DNA of 10,961 nt from assembly GCA_017613475.1 (NCBI GenBank), contig JAGADT010000017.1:1-10961 (forward strand), given 5' to 3'. Origin of the DNA: Desulfovibrionaceae bacterium. GTDB lineage: Bacteria; Desulfobacterota; Desulfovibrionia; Desulfovibrionales; Desulfovibrionaceae. The notes beneath the pieces were generated by a model. The model was not told where the DNA came from and did no database searches. It was given only the letters and a program-made list of their open reading frames with translations. The translations under genes were made by a program, and so were the position numbers. Positions 1-5,818 of the stretch are shown piece by piece. Position 1 is the stretch's first letter. Every line of letters starts with the position of its first letter.

Positions 1-826
1 CGCATTCGATGGACGTGCCAAGGACGAGGATTTCCCTGGCCGTAAACAGCTCGGCTTCAGGAATGGGGCGCGAGGCCGCGGGCATGGAGGCGGAAGCCAG
101 CTCAGCCGCCTTGCGCACTGTGGTGCCTGGCAGGGCATTGCGGAACAGCGGGGTGGCAAAGCAGCCTGCTGCGTCCACAATGGCTATGTTGGATACGGCG
201 CCCTCGGCAAGGTTGCCGTCTTCATCAAAGGAAAAGCTGAGGTCCGCGCCTTTTTTTGCGGCTTCAAGGCACATCAGCACGCCAGGCAGGTAATTGGCTG
301 TCTTGAGCTGGGCAAAGGTTGCCTGGCGGACGGGGATGGCGCTGCGGCAGGCTGTGAGCCCCTTGGCGTACCATTCTTCGCTGTGCGCCGGCGCGGCGTA
401 GGCAATCACGTAAAGGCTGGCCCCCTGGCATTCTGAAGGCTCTATGCCAAAGCCCCCGGGCCCCCGGCCCATCAGCACGCGGATATTGCCTTCCGGGCTG
501 TCCGCAGCCCTTGCCACATCCAGGATGATGGCGCGCAGCGCGTCCTCAGGGCAGGGTGGTTCAATGGCAAGCCCCTGAGCGGAATGGGCGAAGCGGCGCA
601 GGTGCGCTTCAAGGTTAAAGATTTTTCCCTGGGAAAAGCGGATGGTTTCAAACACGCCGTCGCCGCGGTGAACAAGGTGGTCGTCCAGCGGGGCGAGAAG
701 GCAGGCCGGGTCCTTGCAGATGGCGCCGATGCGCTGTTCATAGAAGGCAAGGATGCGCTCAGCATTAGGCCGTTCGGTGGACTGCACTTTTTGGAGCCAT
801 TGGCTGCCGCTGAGGATGGGGAGCAT
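1..826 (-). CDS. Class IV PLP-dependent enzyme (aminotransferase / aminodeoxychorismate lyase type), C-terminus cut by window edge
   Basis: I read an open frame of 275 codons from ATG at 826 that leaves the window at base 1 with no stop. The start has a good ribosome site (GGAGGG, 4 bases upstream). Fold-type IV PLP enzyme signatures are visible: DDHLVHRGDGVFETIRF at residues 48-64; the expected Schiff-base lysine K175 in FAQLKTANYLPG; EGAVSNIAIVD at 208-218, which resembles the cofactor phosphate-binding segment; and LVLGTSIE at 267-274, matching the conserved C-terminal GT motif. Relatives are usually about 280-300 residues, so probably only the last 10-25 are missing. The family includes branched-chain and D-amino-acid aminotransferases and 4-amino-4-deoxychorismate lyase (PabC, folate pathway). 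The VHRGDGVFET segment is closest in my memory to the lyase / D-aminotransferase branch, but substrate cannot be set from sequence reading. It lies 119 bases downstream of asd on the same strand and may be co-transcribed with it. Confidence 0.9.
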   Translation of the reverse strand, partial: MLPILSGSQWLQKVQSTERPNAERILAFYEQRIGAICKDPACLLAPLDDHLVHRGDGVFETIRFSQGKIFNLEAHLRRFAHSAQGLAIEPPCPEDALRAIILDVARAADSPEGNIRVLMGRGPGGFGIEPSECQGASLYVIAYAAPAHSEEWYAKGLTACRSAIPVRQATFAQLKTANYLPGVLMCLEAAKKGADLSFSFDEDGNLAEGAVSNIAIVDAAGCFATPLFRNALPGTTVRKAAELASASMPAASRPIPEAELFTAREILVLGTSIEC

Positions 827-887
827 GGCACCCTCCGTAACGTGTGGTTATAGGCTTTTGCGGCGGATTGGAGACCCGCCATAATGG

Positions 888-924
888 AGGGAGGCGGCCC
901 CTTTTTGGAAAGGCGCCGCCTCCT
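888..924 (-). promoter_or_regulatory. Strong GC-rich hairpin between asd and the class IV PLP gene
   Basis: The arms GAGGCGGC (891-898) and GCCGCCTC (915-922) pair perfectly. They continue inward as CCTTT (900-904) with AAAGG (909-913), with a single C:C mismatch and a TTGG loop. This gives about 13 paired bases. Neither strand has a T-run after it, so it is not a classical intrinsic terminator. It sits in the 119-base gap after asd and could be an mRNA-stabilising, processing or attenuating structure. That role is inference; the pairing is seen directly. Confidence 0.55.
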
Positions 925-945
925 CAGAATGCCAGCCAGCGCCGG

Positions 946-2004
946 CTATTTTTTAAGGAAGAGCCCCTTGTCAGGCACGCGCAGCAGGTCGCGCTTCAGC
1001 AGCTCTTCGGCAATCTGCACGGCGTTGAGCGCAGCGCCTTTGCGGATGTTGTCGGCCACAACCCAGAGGTTCAGGCCGTTGGCAATGCTTTCGTCCTCGC
1101 GGATGCGGCCCACAAAGGTCAGGTCTTCACCGGCGGCGTCAATGGCGAGGGGATAGATTTTTTCCTTGGGGTTGTCCAGCACCTGGACGCCGGGAGCCTG
1201 GGCCAGGATGGCGCGGGCTTCCTTGGCCGTAAGCTTGCGCTTGGTTTCAATGTTCACGGATTCGCTGTGGCCATAGAACACGGGCACGCGCACGCAGGTC
1301 GCCGTAACCTTGATGCCGGGATCTTCCATGATCTTGACCGTTTCGTTGACCATTTTCATTTCTTCCTTGGTGTAGTCGTTGTCAAGGAAGACGTCGATGT
1401 GCGGCAGGCAGTTGAAGGCAATCTGGTAGGGGTAGACCTTAATTTCAGGGTCCTGGCCGTTGAAGAGCTGGCGCACCTGGCGTTCAAGTTCGTCAAGGCC
1501 TTTCTTGCCCGTGCCGGACACCGCCTGATAGGTGGAGACCACCACGCGGGTAATGGCCGCGGCGTCGTGGAGGGGCTTTAAGGCAACCACCATCTGGATG
1601 GTGGAGCAGTTTGGGTTGGCGATGATGCCGTTGTGCTTTTCAAGGGCATGGGGGTTGACTTCCGGCACCACAAGCGGGCAGCGGTCATCCATGCGCCAGG
1701 CGCTGGAGTTGTCCACCACAACGCATCCCGCAGCCGCGGCATGGGGGGCGAACTTTTCGGAGGTGGAGCCGCCGGCCGAGAATATGGCAAGGTCAATGCC
1801 TTCAAACACGTCTTCCTTCAGCTCGCGGACAGTGAGTTCCGTATCGCCGAAGGGCACTTTGCTGCCGGCGGAGCGGGAAGAGGCAAAGGGAATGACTTGG
1901 GCGGCGGGGAACTTTCTGCTGTACAGGGTGGCAAGCATTTCCCGGCCTACAGCGCCGGTGGCGCCGACAACGGCAACGACGGGTTTTTTCTGGGGCATAA
2001 CCAT
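946..2004 (-). CDS. asd: Aspartate-semialdehyde dehydrogenase
   Basis: It catalyses NADPH-dependent reduction of L-aspartyl-4-phosphate to aspartate-4-semialdehyde in the cytoplasm, the branch-point step to lysine/diaminopimelate, threonine, methionine and isoleucine. Taking ATG at 2004 gives 352 residues, normal for the family. Key features: N-terminal nucleotide-binding loop VVGATGAVG (12-20); catalytic Cys133 in NPNCST; Gln160 in STYQAVSGTGKKGL; substrate-binding Arg239 in CVRVPV; and the active-site base His246 in GHSESVN. The conserved C-terminal helix NLWVVADNIRKGAALNAVQIAEEL is present. The start is ambiguous: GGAG lies 4 bases before ATG 2004 and 10 before ATG 1998 (MPQKKPVV...). An ATG at 2037 would add 11 residues, but it lies inside an inverted repeat, has no ribosome site and adds residues unlike the family. 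A TTGACA box about 105 bases upstream may drive it. The C-terminus ends in two lysines directly before TAG. Confidence 0.96.
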   Translation of the reverse strand: MVMPQKKPVVAVVGATGAVGREMLATLYSRKFPAAQVIPFASSRSAGSKVPFGDTELTVRELKEDVFEGIDLAIFSAGGSTSEKFAPHAAAAGCVVVDNSSAWRMDDRCPLVVPEVNPHALEKHNGIIANPNCSTIQMVVALKPLHDAAAITRVVVSTYQAVSGTGKKGLDELERQVRQLFNGQDPEIKVYPYQIAFNCLPHIDVFLDNDYTKEEMKMVNETVKIMEDPGIKVTATCVRVPVFYGHSESVNIETKRKLTAKEARAILAQAPGVQVLDNPKEKIYPLAIDAAGEDLTFVGRIREDESIANGLNLWVVADNIRKGAALNAVQIAEELLKRDLLRVPDKGLFLKK

Positions 2005-2030
2005 GTTTCTCCATGAGGTTGTGAATGGAA

Positions 2031-2045
2031 CAGGCACACTGCCTG
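2031..2045. repeat. Inverted repeat in the asd leader
   Basis: CAGGCA (2031-2036) and TGCCTG (2040-2045) are perfect complements around a 3-base centre. The repeat lies 27 bases upstream of the asd start, inside its predicted 5' leader on the minus strand. It could be a small RNA hairpin or an operator half-site pair. Only the symmetry is certain. Confidence 0.4.
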
Positions 2046-2060
2046 AGGTGCATCATATAG

Positions 2061-2074
2061 AAAAGGAGCGGACT
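2061..2074 (-). promoter_or_regulatory. Small hairpin with T-rich tail in the asd leader (possible attenuator)
   Basis: On the minus strand AGGAG-TCCG-CTCCT forms a 5-bp stem with a 4-base loop, followed at once by TTTCT. It lies between the TTGACA promoter box and the asd start. The stem is short, and I see no leader-peptide gene or known riboswitch core around it, so an attenuation role is speculative. Confidence 0.25.
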
Positions 2075-2085
2075 CCTCCCTGTTT

Positions 2086-2114
2086 TAATGTCCGCATTGT
2101 CCTGTTTCTGTCAA
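2086..2114 (-). promoter_or_regulatory. Candidate sigma70 promoter for asd
   Basis: A perfect -35 box, TTGACA, reads on the minus strand from 2114 to 2109. The matching -10 is weak: GACATT at 16-bp spacing or CATTAA at 18-bp spacing, each 3 of 6. A better isolated -10 (TATGAT) lies nearer the gene at about 2057-2052 but has no good -35. The 5' leader would be roughly 80 bases from the upstream promoter. Confidence 0.4.
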
Positions 2115-2207
2115 GAGAAAAGGATGCCCTGCCCAAAAGATGGGGGGATTTTTACACGGAAAAGGGGCCTGGCGGGGGAAAATTGCAGGAAAATGGCTGG
2201 AAGCCCC

Positions 2208-2236
2208 TTGCCGTTTGGCGGACTCGTCGTTATCTT
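2208..2236 (+). promoter_or_regulatory. Candidate promoter for the 73-residue hypothetical gene
   Basis: TTGCCG (2208-2213, 4 of 6 to TTGACA) and TATCTT (2231-2236, 4 of 6 to TATAAT) are spaced by 17 bases, with the gene start 75 bases further on. This is the best pairing I could find upstream. The rest of the 2005-2310 spacer holds the asd promoter region and no credible coding frame. Confidence 0.3.
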
Positions 2237-2310
2237 CTTGCCCGCGTCAGTGGAATTTTTCCAGATTTTTTAGGGCAGGGCGCTGGCCGCTGCCGCAGCA
2301 GGAGAAGAAA

Positions 2311-2532
2311 ATGGCGTACCGCATTCCCATGACCGCCGACATGACGTTTCCCATGCAGTTGAAAACCCTTGCGGATGAAGAGCTCCTGGATTACTGGGCC
2401 GAAGTGCAGAAAATTGACGGGGTCTTCAACAGCGAAAACTCCCAGTTTGTTCCCTGCCAGGATTATGAACGGCAGATTGTGTGGGAGCTTCAGCTCCGCA
2501 GCGGGGGACAGCGCGTCCAGGTCCAGAAGTAA
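2311..2532 (+). CDS. Small hypothetical protein, 73 residues
   Basis: I chose ATG at 2311 because GGAG lies 6 bases upstream; longer upstream extensions have no ribosome site and look like non-coding sequence. The product is acidic to neutral, has no signal peptide or membrane segment, and is predicted to be mainly helical in the middle (LKTLADEELLDYWAEVQKIDG, about residues 17-37). It has one cysteine (Cys49) and ends in a polar tail GGQRVQVQK. I do not recognise a named family. It stands alone between divergent asd and the convergent DUF805 pair, and is followed by its own strong intrinsic terminator, so it is probably a single-gene transcript. The ribosome site, sensible amino-acid composition and terminator support a real gene; its function is unknown. 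Confidence 0.75.
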   Translation: MAYRIPMTADMTFPMQLKTLADEELLDYWAEVQKIDGVFNSENSQFVPCQDYERQIVWELQLRSGGQRVQVQK

Positions 2533-2578
2533 AAAACGCTGCGTTTTTTTGCAGCGCAGGATTCAGGCAAACGCAAAA

Positions 2579-2614
2579 CGGGCAGCCGCAGCAACGCGGG
2601 CTGCCTGTTTTTTT
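2579..2614. terminator. Bidirectional intrinsic terminator (copy 1)
   Basis: GGCAGCC (2581-2587) pairs with GGCTGCC (2599-2605), extended outward by a G.T and a C-G pair, and is followed by seven T (2608-2614) for plus-strand transcription. It ends the 73-residue gene. Read on the minus strand the same stem is followed by CGTTTTGCG and lies just past the stop of the DUF805 gene at 2618, so it can serve both convergent transcripts. A smaller stem, CGCTGC/GCAGCG around a T-rich loop (2537-2556), precedes it. Confidence 0.8.
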
Positions 2615-2617
2615 GCA

Positions 2618-3175
2618 TCAAAAGCTGTCTGCCATGCAGGGCACGTCCCCGTATTTGTTGGAGGGGCCTGAGGGCAGGCTCATAATGATGAGCCAGGCAA
2701 TCGCGCTTATGGGCAGCAGTGTAATGATGATCGTTGCTGGGAGCAGCCACCAGCCGGAGAAGCCACGGTCGTGCAGGCGGCGCACGGTGACGGAAAGGCA
2801 GGGGATTATTGCCGCAAGGCTGAACAGCAGCCAGAAAAGGACTGCAAGAGTCCCAAGCGTTCCGCTTATGGTATATGCAGATATGACAAGCGCAATGGAG
2901 ACCGCCTGAACAGCGGACATAAAGAGCTGGAACCACCAGTATTCAGCCCGCGTTGCCCGGCCTGTAAATGTGGCGTACTTTTTGAAGCAGGCCGTGATGG
3001 CTTCCTGAAATTCCATGCAGCGCTGAAAACGGCTCGGGCTCGGCGTTCCCGCAGGGGCTGCGCGCGTGTCATCGCCTGGCTGTCGGAAAGCCGTTTGCCT
3101 TATGGAATCGTCCGTGAGTGGAGGCGGTGTCGTTATGCCTTCTTCAGGCCTTGTCTTGTTCAGCATGATAGCCAT
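2618..3175 (-). CDS. DUF805 family membrane protein (paralogue A)
   Basis: A 185-residue integral membrane protein. ATG at 3175 is chosen because GGAGG lies 5 bases upstream. Residues 1-50 form a polar, Pro-rich, probably disordered cytoplasmic tail sharing TTPPPLxDDSxRQ with its neighbour. The DUF805 core follows: FKKYATFTGRATRAEYWWF at about 64-82, then hydrophobic stretches near 83-105 and 107-126, then the conserved SVTVRRLHDRGFSGWW loop, another hydrophobic stretch near 144-166, and SGPSNKYGD close to the end. DUF805 proteins are small multi-pass inner-membrane proteins of unknown biochemical role (YhaH-type). The gene has its own terminator and a possible -10 upstream (TATAAC on the minus strand, in the AT-rich leader around 3220-3230), so it may be expressed separately from its upstream paralogue. 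Confidence 0.92.
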   Translation of the reverse strand: MAIMLNKTRPEEGITTPPPLTDDSIRQTAFRQPGDDTRAAPAGTPSPSRFQRCMEFQEAITACFKKYATFTGRATRAEYWWFQLFMSAVQAVSIALVISAYTISGTLGTLAVLFWLLFSLAAIIPCLSVTVRRLHDRGFSGWWLLPATIIITLLPISAIAWLIIMSLPSGPSNKYGDVPCMADSF

Positions 3176-3262
3176 TGCCGCCTCCCCGGGGTCTGTAATT
3201 TTTTTGTAATGGAATCAGTTTGTTATATACGCTGGCCATTAGGGGGCAGAATTTGCCAGAAA

Positions 3263-3296
3263 GGGCAGCCGCAGCAACGCGGACTGCCCGTTTTTT
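3263..3296. terminator. Intrinsic terminator between the DUF805 paralogues (copy 2 of repeated element)
   Basis: GGGCAG (3263-3268) pairs with CTGCCC (3284-3289); two more C-G pairs are possible across a bulged A at 3283. Bases 3263-3282 are identical to 2580-2599 in the terminator after the other DUF805 gene. On the minus strand it follows the stop of paralogue B (3301) by only a few bases. The six-T run at 3291-3296 lies on the plus strand, where no gene enters, so minus-strand termination would depend on the stem and the weaker T content (TTTCTGG) beyond it. Confidence 0.6.
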
Positions 3297-3300
3297 GGTA

Positions 3301-3834
3301 TCAAAAGCTGTCCGCCGTGCAGGGCACGTCTCCGTATTTGTTGACCGGGCCTGAGGGCAGGCACATGAAGATGAAGAGCGGAATCAGCCCGATGATCGTC
3401 AGCCCAATCAGCAGCCACCAGCCTGTATGGTCCCTGTCGTGCAGGCGGCGTACCCCTACGGCAAGGTGTGGAAGAAAGGTCACAACGAAAAAGAGCAGGG
3501 AGAGGCAGTCCGCAAATGCGGCAACCGTTCCGTTGCCCATTGGAGGGGAAAATAACCCTTCGCCCAGGCCGAGGATGAAGCTGACGAGGAAGCAAAAGAG
3601 CTCGAACCACCAGTATTCAGCCCGTGTTGCCCGGCCCTTGAAGGTGGCGTACTTTTTGAAGCAGGCTGTGATGGACTCCTGAAATTCCATGCAGCGCTGC
3701 ATGGGCCGCCGGGAGTGCCCGGGCGTATTGTCCGGCGTAAAAGGCGCCTCATGGTTGCCTGGCTGAATGAAATCTTGCTGCCTTAAGGAATCATCCCTGA
3801 GCGGAGGCGGAGTCGTCATGTTTTCTTCAGACAT
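3301..3834 (-). CDS. DUF805 family membrane protein (paralogue B)
   Basis: A 177-residue paralogue of the gene at 2618. ATG at 3834 has AAGGA 7 bases upstream. It has the same plan: polar N-terminal tail with TTPPPLRDDSLRQ, then MEFQESITACFKKYATFKGRATRAEYWWF, two hydrophobic segments, AVGVRRLHDRDHTGWW, a last hydrophobic segment, and SGPVNKYGDVPCTADSF at the end. The N-terminal half and the last 20 residues are almost identical to paralogue A, while the first membrane segments and their linker differ strongly (B has a PPMGNG turn absent from A). In the RRLHDR motif A continues GFSGWW, the usual DUF805 form, and B continues DHTGWW. A good promoter and a leader hairpin lie upstream. Function is unknown; location is inferred as inner membrane. 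Confidence 0.92.
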   Translation of the reverse strand: MSEENMTTPPPLRDDSLRQQDFIQPGNHEAPFTPDNTPGHSRRPMQRCMEFQESITACFKKYATFKGRATRAEYWWFELFCFLVSFILGLGEGLFSPPMGNGTVAAFADCLSLLFFVVTFLPHLAVGVRRLHDRDHTGWWLLIGLTIIGLIPLFIFMCLPSGPVNKYGDVPCTADSF

Positions 3835-3879
3835 GGCTTTTTCCTTTCAAGAAGAGGGGGGCTGGCGTTGGAACGGGCA

Positions 3880-3898
3880 CTGGGCAAAAAACGCCCAG
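3880..3898 (-). promoter_or_regulatory. Leader hairpin upstream of DUF805 paralogue B
   Basis: CTGGGC (3880-3885) and GCCCAG (3893-3898) form a perfect 6-bp stem around a loop that is six T on the minus strand. It falls in the predicted 5' leader of paralogue B, about 45 bases before its start codon. With the T-run in the loop rather than after the stem it should not terminate; it may affect mRNA stability or translation. Confidence 0.35.
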
Positions 3899-3932
3899 AG
3901 CAGACGGCGGCAATGGAATTCTGCTTTTTTGC

Positions 3933-3961
3933 AGTATGCGCGGCGCGTCTCTCCTTGTCAA
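3933..3961 (-). promoter_or_regulatory. Sigma70-type promoter for DUF805 paralogue B
   Basis: On the minus strand a perfect -35 TTGACA (3961-3956) is followed after exactly 17 bases by CATACT (3938-3933, 4 of 6 to TATAAT). Transcription would begin near 3926, giving a leader of about 90 bases that contains the hairpin at 3880-3898. This is the best promoter match in the window. Confidence 0.6.
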
Positions 3962-3971
3962 TCGCGCTTTG

Positions 3972-3979
3972 GGGCGCCC
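3972..3979. promoter_or_regulatory. GGGCGCCC palindrome between divergent promoters (possible operator)
   Basis: This perfect 8-bp palindrome lies in the 31-base gap between the -35 boxes of two back-to-back promoters, the position where a shared regulator could act on both. An 8-bp palindrome in GC-rich DNA can occur by chance, so an operator role is only suggested by location. Confidence 0.25.
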
Positions 3980-3992
3980 TGCAATCTAATGA

Positions 3993-4021
3993 TAGACAAG
4001 CCTCCCTGTGTTGCTTATGCT
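3993..4021 (+). promoter_or_regulatory. Candidate promoter for the 579-residue gene and rsmE
   Basis: TAGACA (3993-3998, 5 of 6) and TATGCT (4016-4021, 4 of 6) are separated by 17 bases. The start codon at 4079 would follow a leader of about 50 bases. It faces away from the DUF805 promoter at 3933-3961. Confidence 0.5.
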
Positions 4022-4078
4022 TAAAAGACGCGCCTGGTGCGCCGTATCAAGACCACACGCTGAGGATTATTTGCCCCT

Positions 4079-5818
4079 ATGGAAAAAGTATGGTCGCAGG
4101 CCTTCAAGAAAAGCCCCTTTCCCTTTTTGGGGGAGCGGGGCGGTATTGTGCAGTCGGAAATCAGCACCCTGGGTCAGTTCAAGCAGTTTTTAGACCTGGT
4201 GCATATCCGCCAGTGCCTGCTGCGGCCTTTTTTTGAAAAGCCTGAGTATCCCCTGGTCGAGAACCGTGATCTCATTCCCCCTTTTGAGGTGGAACTCTGG
4301 GAATATAAGGATCTGCCGGGCTTTTCCCTTGTGGCGTTTGACAGGCCGCTTGAGAGCTTTAACGAGGTTTTTCAGTACGATATCCTGGAGCCTTTCCAAA
4401 ATTCTGCTCAGCGCGCGGAGGGCGGGGCCCCGCAGGACAGCCAGGTTTCCCTGCGCAATGTGCAGACCATTGCCCAGCGCCTGCCCAAAAAGGTCCAGGC
4501 GTCTTTCAGGGAGGCCTTTCGCCGCTACGACGTCACCTCGCTTGGCCAGTATGAGCGCATGCTGCCGTACCTGCTCAATATGGACCGCGCGCAGGTTTTT
4601 TCGCAGACAGCCTCCGGGAACTTTTGCATGACAGGGGTTTTCGCCTCCTTCCCTTCGGATTTTGATGGCGAGCTCAAGCGCTTCGGCATGCAGATTGGCA
4701 AGTTCCGCATGGGCGATAACGCCATGTACGAGCAGAACCGCCAGTTCGTGTATCAGTTTTTGATGGAGCTTTACGGCTTCCCCATGGCGTCTGAGCGGAG
4801 GACCTCCTCCGCAGTCTTTTCCCGCAGGCTGCACAAGTACGGGGAGCATTTTATCGTCCGCACCCTGGGGCAGTCCGACCGCATTATTTCCACCATCTGG
4901 AACGACGGAACGCTTGCGCGGCGCTATCCGCAGGTGGAAAAAGTGGCGCTTGTCAGCATTGATGCCGACAGGGGTGACCTGCTCTCCACGCTTTCCCAGG
5001 GGGGATGGCTGGTTGATGAGGAGAGAAGGGTGATTATCCTGCGCGTGCGCTACAAGCAGCACAGCTTCAGCGCCGCCAATGTGCGGCAGGACCGCGCCCT
5101 TTCTGTGGCCGCGCAGGAGCTGATCCACCCCGTAACCGGGGAAACGCTGCAGAATGTCAGCATTTTCAGGGACAGCAGCACAATCCTCCTGCATCTTAAC
5201 GACATTGTGCGCGGCGAGTATCTGGGAAAAACCATTTACAACCGTTCAGAAGTGGTGGAGCATACCGATACCGTGGAAAAGCGCTTCAAGGTGCTCCATG
5301 CCTGGCTGCACAAGAATCAGCGCCGCGTCATTGGCTACAGCGAGGAGTTTTATAACGGCGTGGTCCGTGTGCTGGATGATTACATGCATACCGCCGAGGT
5401 TATGGAAGCCGGGCCTGAACTCGCGGAGCTGCGCCGCTCCCTCCGCTCCGCGTATGCCTATATCCGCCAGGCCCGCAGGCTGCATGAGCTTTCGGCCATA
5501 GCCTCCCGCCAGTTCAAGGGGGAAAGGCTTACGTACCTGCAGATGCTGAACAAGTCCGTGGCGCTGCTGCATGACCTGAAATTTGACCTTGGCAATTACT
5601 TCGACAGGCTGATGGAATCCCTGATCAAAACGGTTGAAGGCATGCTGGATGACCGCTACCTGCGCAGGGTGTACGTTGAGCGTGAGGAATCGGCTCTTTC
5701 GGCAAGGGGGCGGAAGATACGCAAGGCCTACAACCGTTTGGTCGGCCTTCTGGATGAATTTAAGGCCATTCGCAAGAACCGCAGGAGCGGAGCCGCGAAT
5801 GACACAGCACGGCGGTGA
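4079..5818 (+). CDS. Hypothetical protein, 579 residues, coupled to rsmE
   Basis: I do not recognise this protein. ATG at 4079 is the first start after an in-frame stop at 4061; its ribosome site is poor (GAGG 13 bases upstream), so a later start such as GTG 4149 cannot be excluded. The product has no signal peptide or membrane segment, only a few cysteines and no nucleotide-binding or metal motif I can see, so it is probably cytoplasmic. The first part (about 1-100) has many aromatic residues and prolines (PPFEVELWEYKDLPGF). The centre (about 240-370) looks mixed alpha/beta. The last 170 residues look helical and charged, with a very basic C-terminal tail (KAIRKNRRSGAANDTARR) that might bind nucleic acid. 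Its last 20 bases overlap the start of rsmE, so the two are probably co-translated. A ribosome- or RNA-related role would fit that neighbour but is inference only. Confidence 0.88.
   Translation: MEKVWSQAFKKSPFPFLGERGGIVQSEISTLGQFKQFLDLVHIRQCLLRPFFEKPEYPLVENRDLIPPFEVELWEYKDLPGFSLVAFDRPLESFNEVFQYDILEPFQNSAQRAEGGAPQDSQVSLRNVQTIAQRLPKKVQASFREAFRRYDVTSLGQYERMLPYLLNMDRAQVFSQTASGNFCMTGVFASFPSDFDGELKRFGMQIGKFRMGDNAMYEQNRQFVYQFLMELYGFPMASERRTSSAVFSRRLHKYGEHFIVRTLGQSDRIISTIWNDGTLARRYPQVEKVALVSIDADRGDLLSTLSQGGWLVDEERRVIILRVRYKQHSFSAANVRQDRALSVAAQELIHPVTGETLQNVSIFRDSSTILLHLNDIVRGEYLGKTIYNRSEVVEHTDTVEKRFKVLHAWLHKNQRRVIGYSEEFYNGVVRVLDDYMHTAEVMEAGPELAELRRSLRSAYAYIRQARRLHELSAIASRQFKGERLTYLQMLNKSVALLHDLKFDLGNYFDRLMESLIKTVEGMLDDRYLRRVYVEREESALSARGRKIRKAYNRLVGLLDEFKAIRKNRRSGAANDTARR

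Noticed and set aside
472..882. 136-codon minus-strand frame near the left edge
   Set aside because: Out of frame with the class IV PLP gene on the same strand, which has the ribosome site and conserved motifs.
844..1581. 245-codon plus-strand frame opposite asd
   Set aside because: His/Val/Gly-rich antisense of a well-conserved enzyme gene with no start signals.
2005..2310. Lysine riboswitch or T-box upstream of asd
   Set aside because: The leader is too short and lacks the expected conserved cores; only small simple stems are visible.
2580..3296. Repeated 20-base GC-rich element considered as a CRISPR-like or REP repeat
   Set aside because: Only two copies, each located exactly at the end of a DUF805 gene with a terminator stem, so they are best explained as duplicated terminators.
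2771..3682. 303-codon plus-strand frame across both DUF805 genes
   Set aside because: It is the antisense of two clear membrane-protein genes and crosses their intergenic terminator; its repeated look comes from the gene duplication.
4190..5194. 334-codon antisense frame inside the 579-residue gene
   Set aside because: No ribosome site; the plus-strand frame spans the whole interval, has a promoter and overlaps rsmE as operon genes do.
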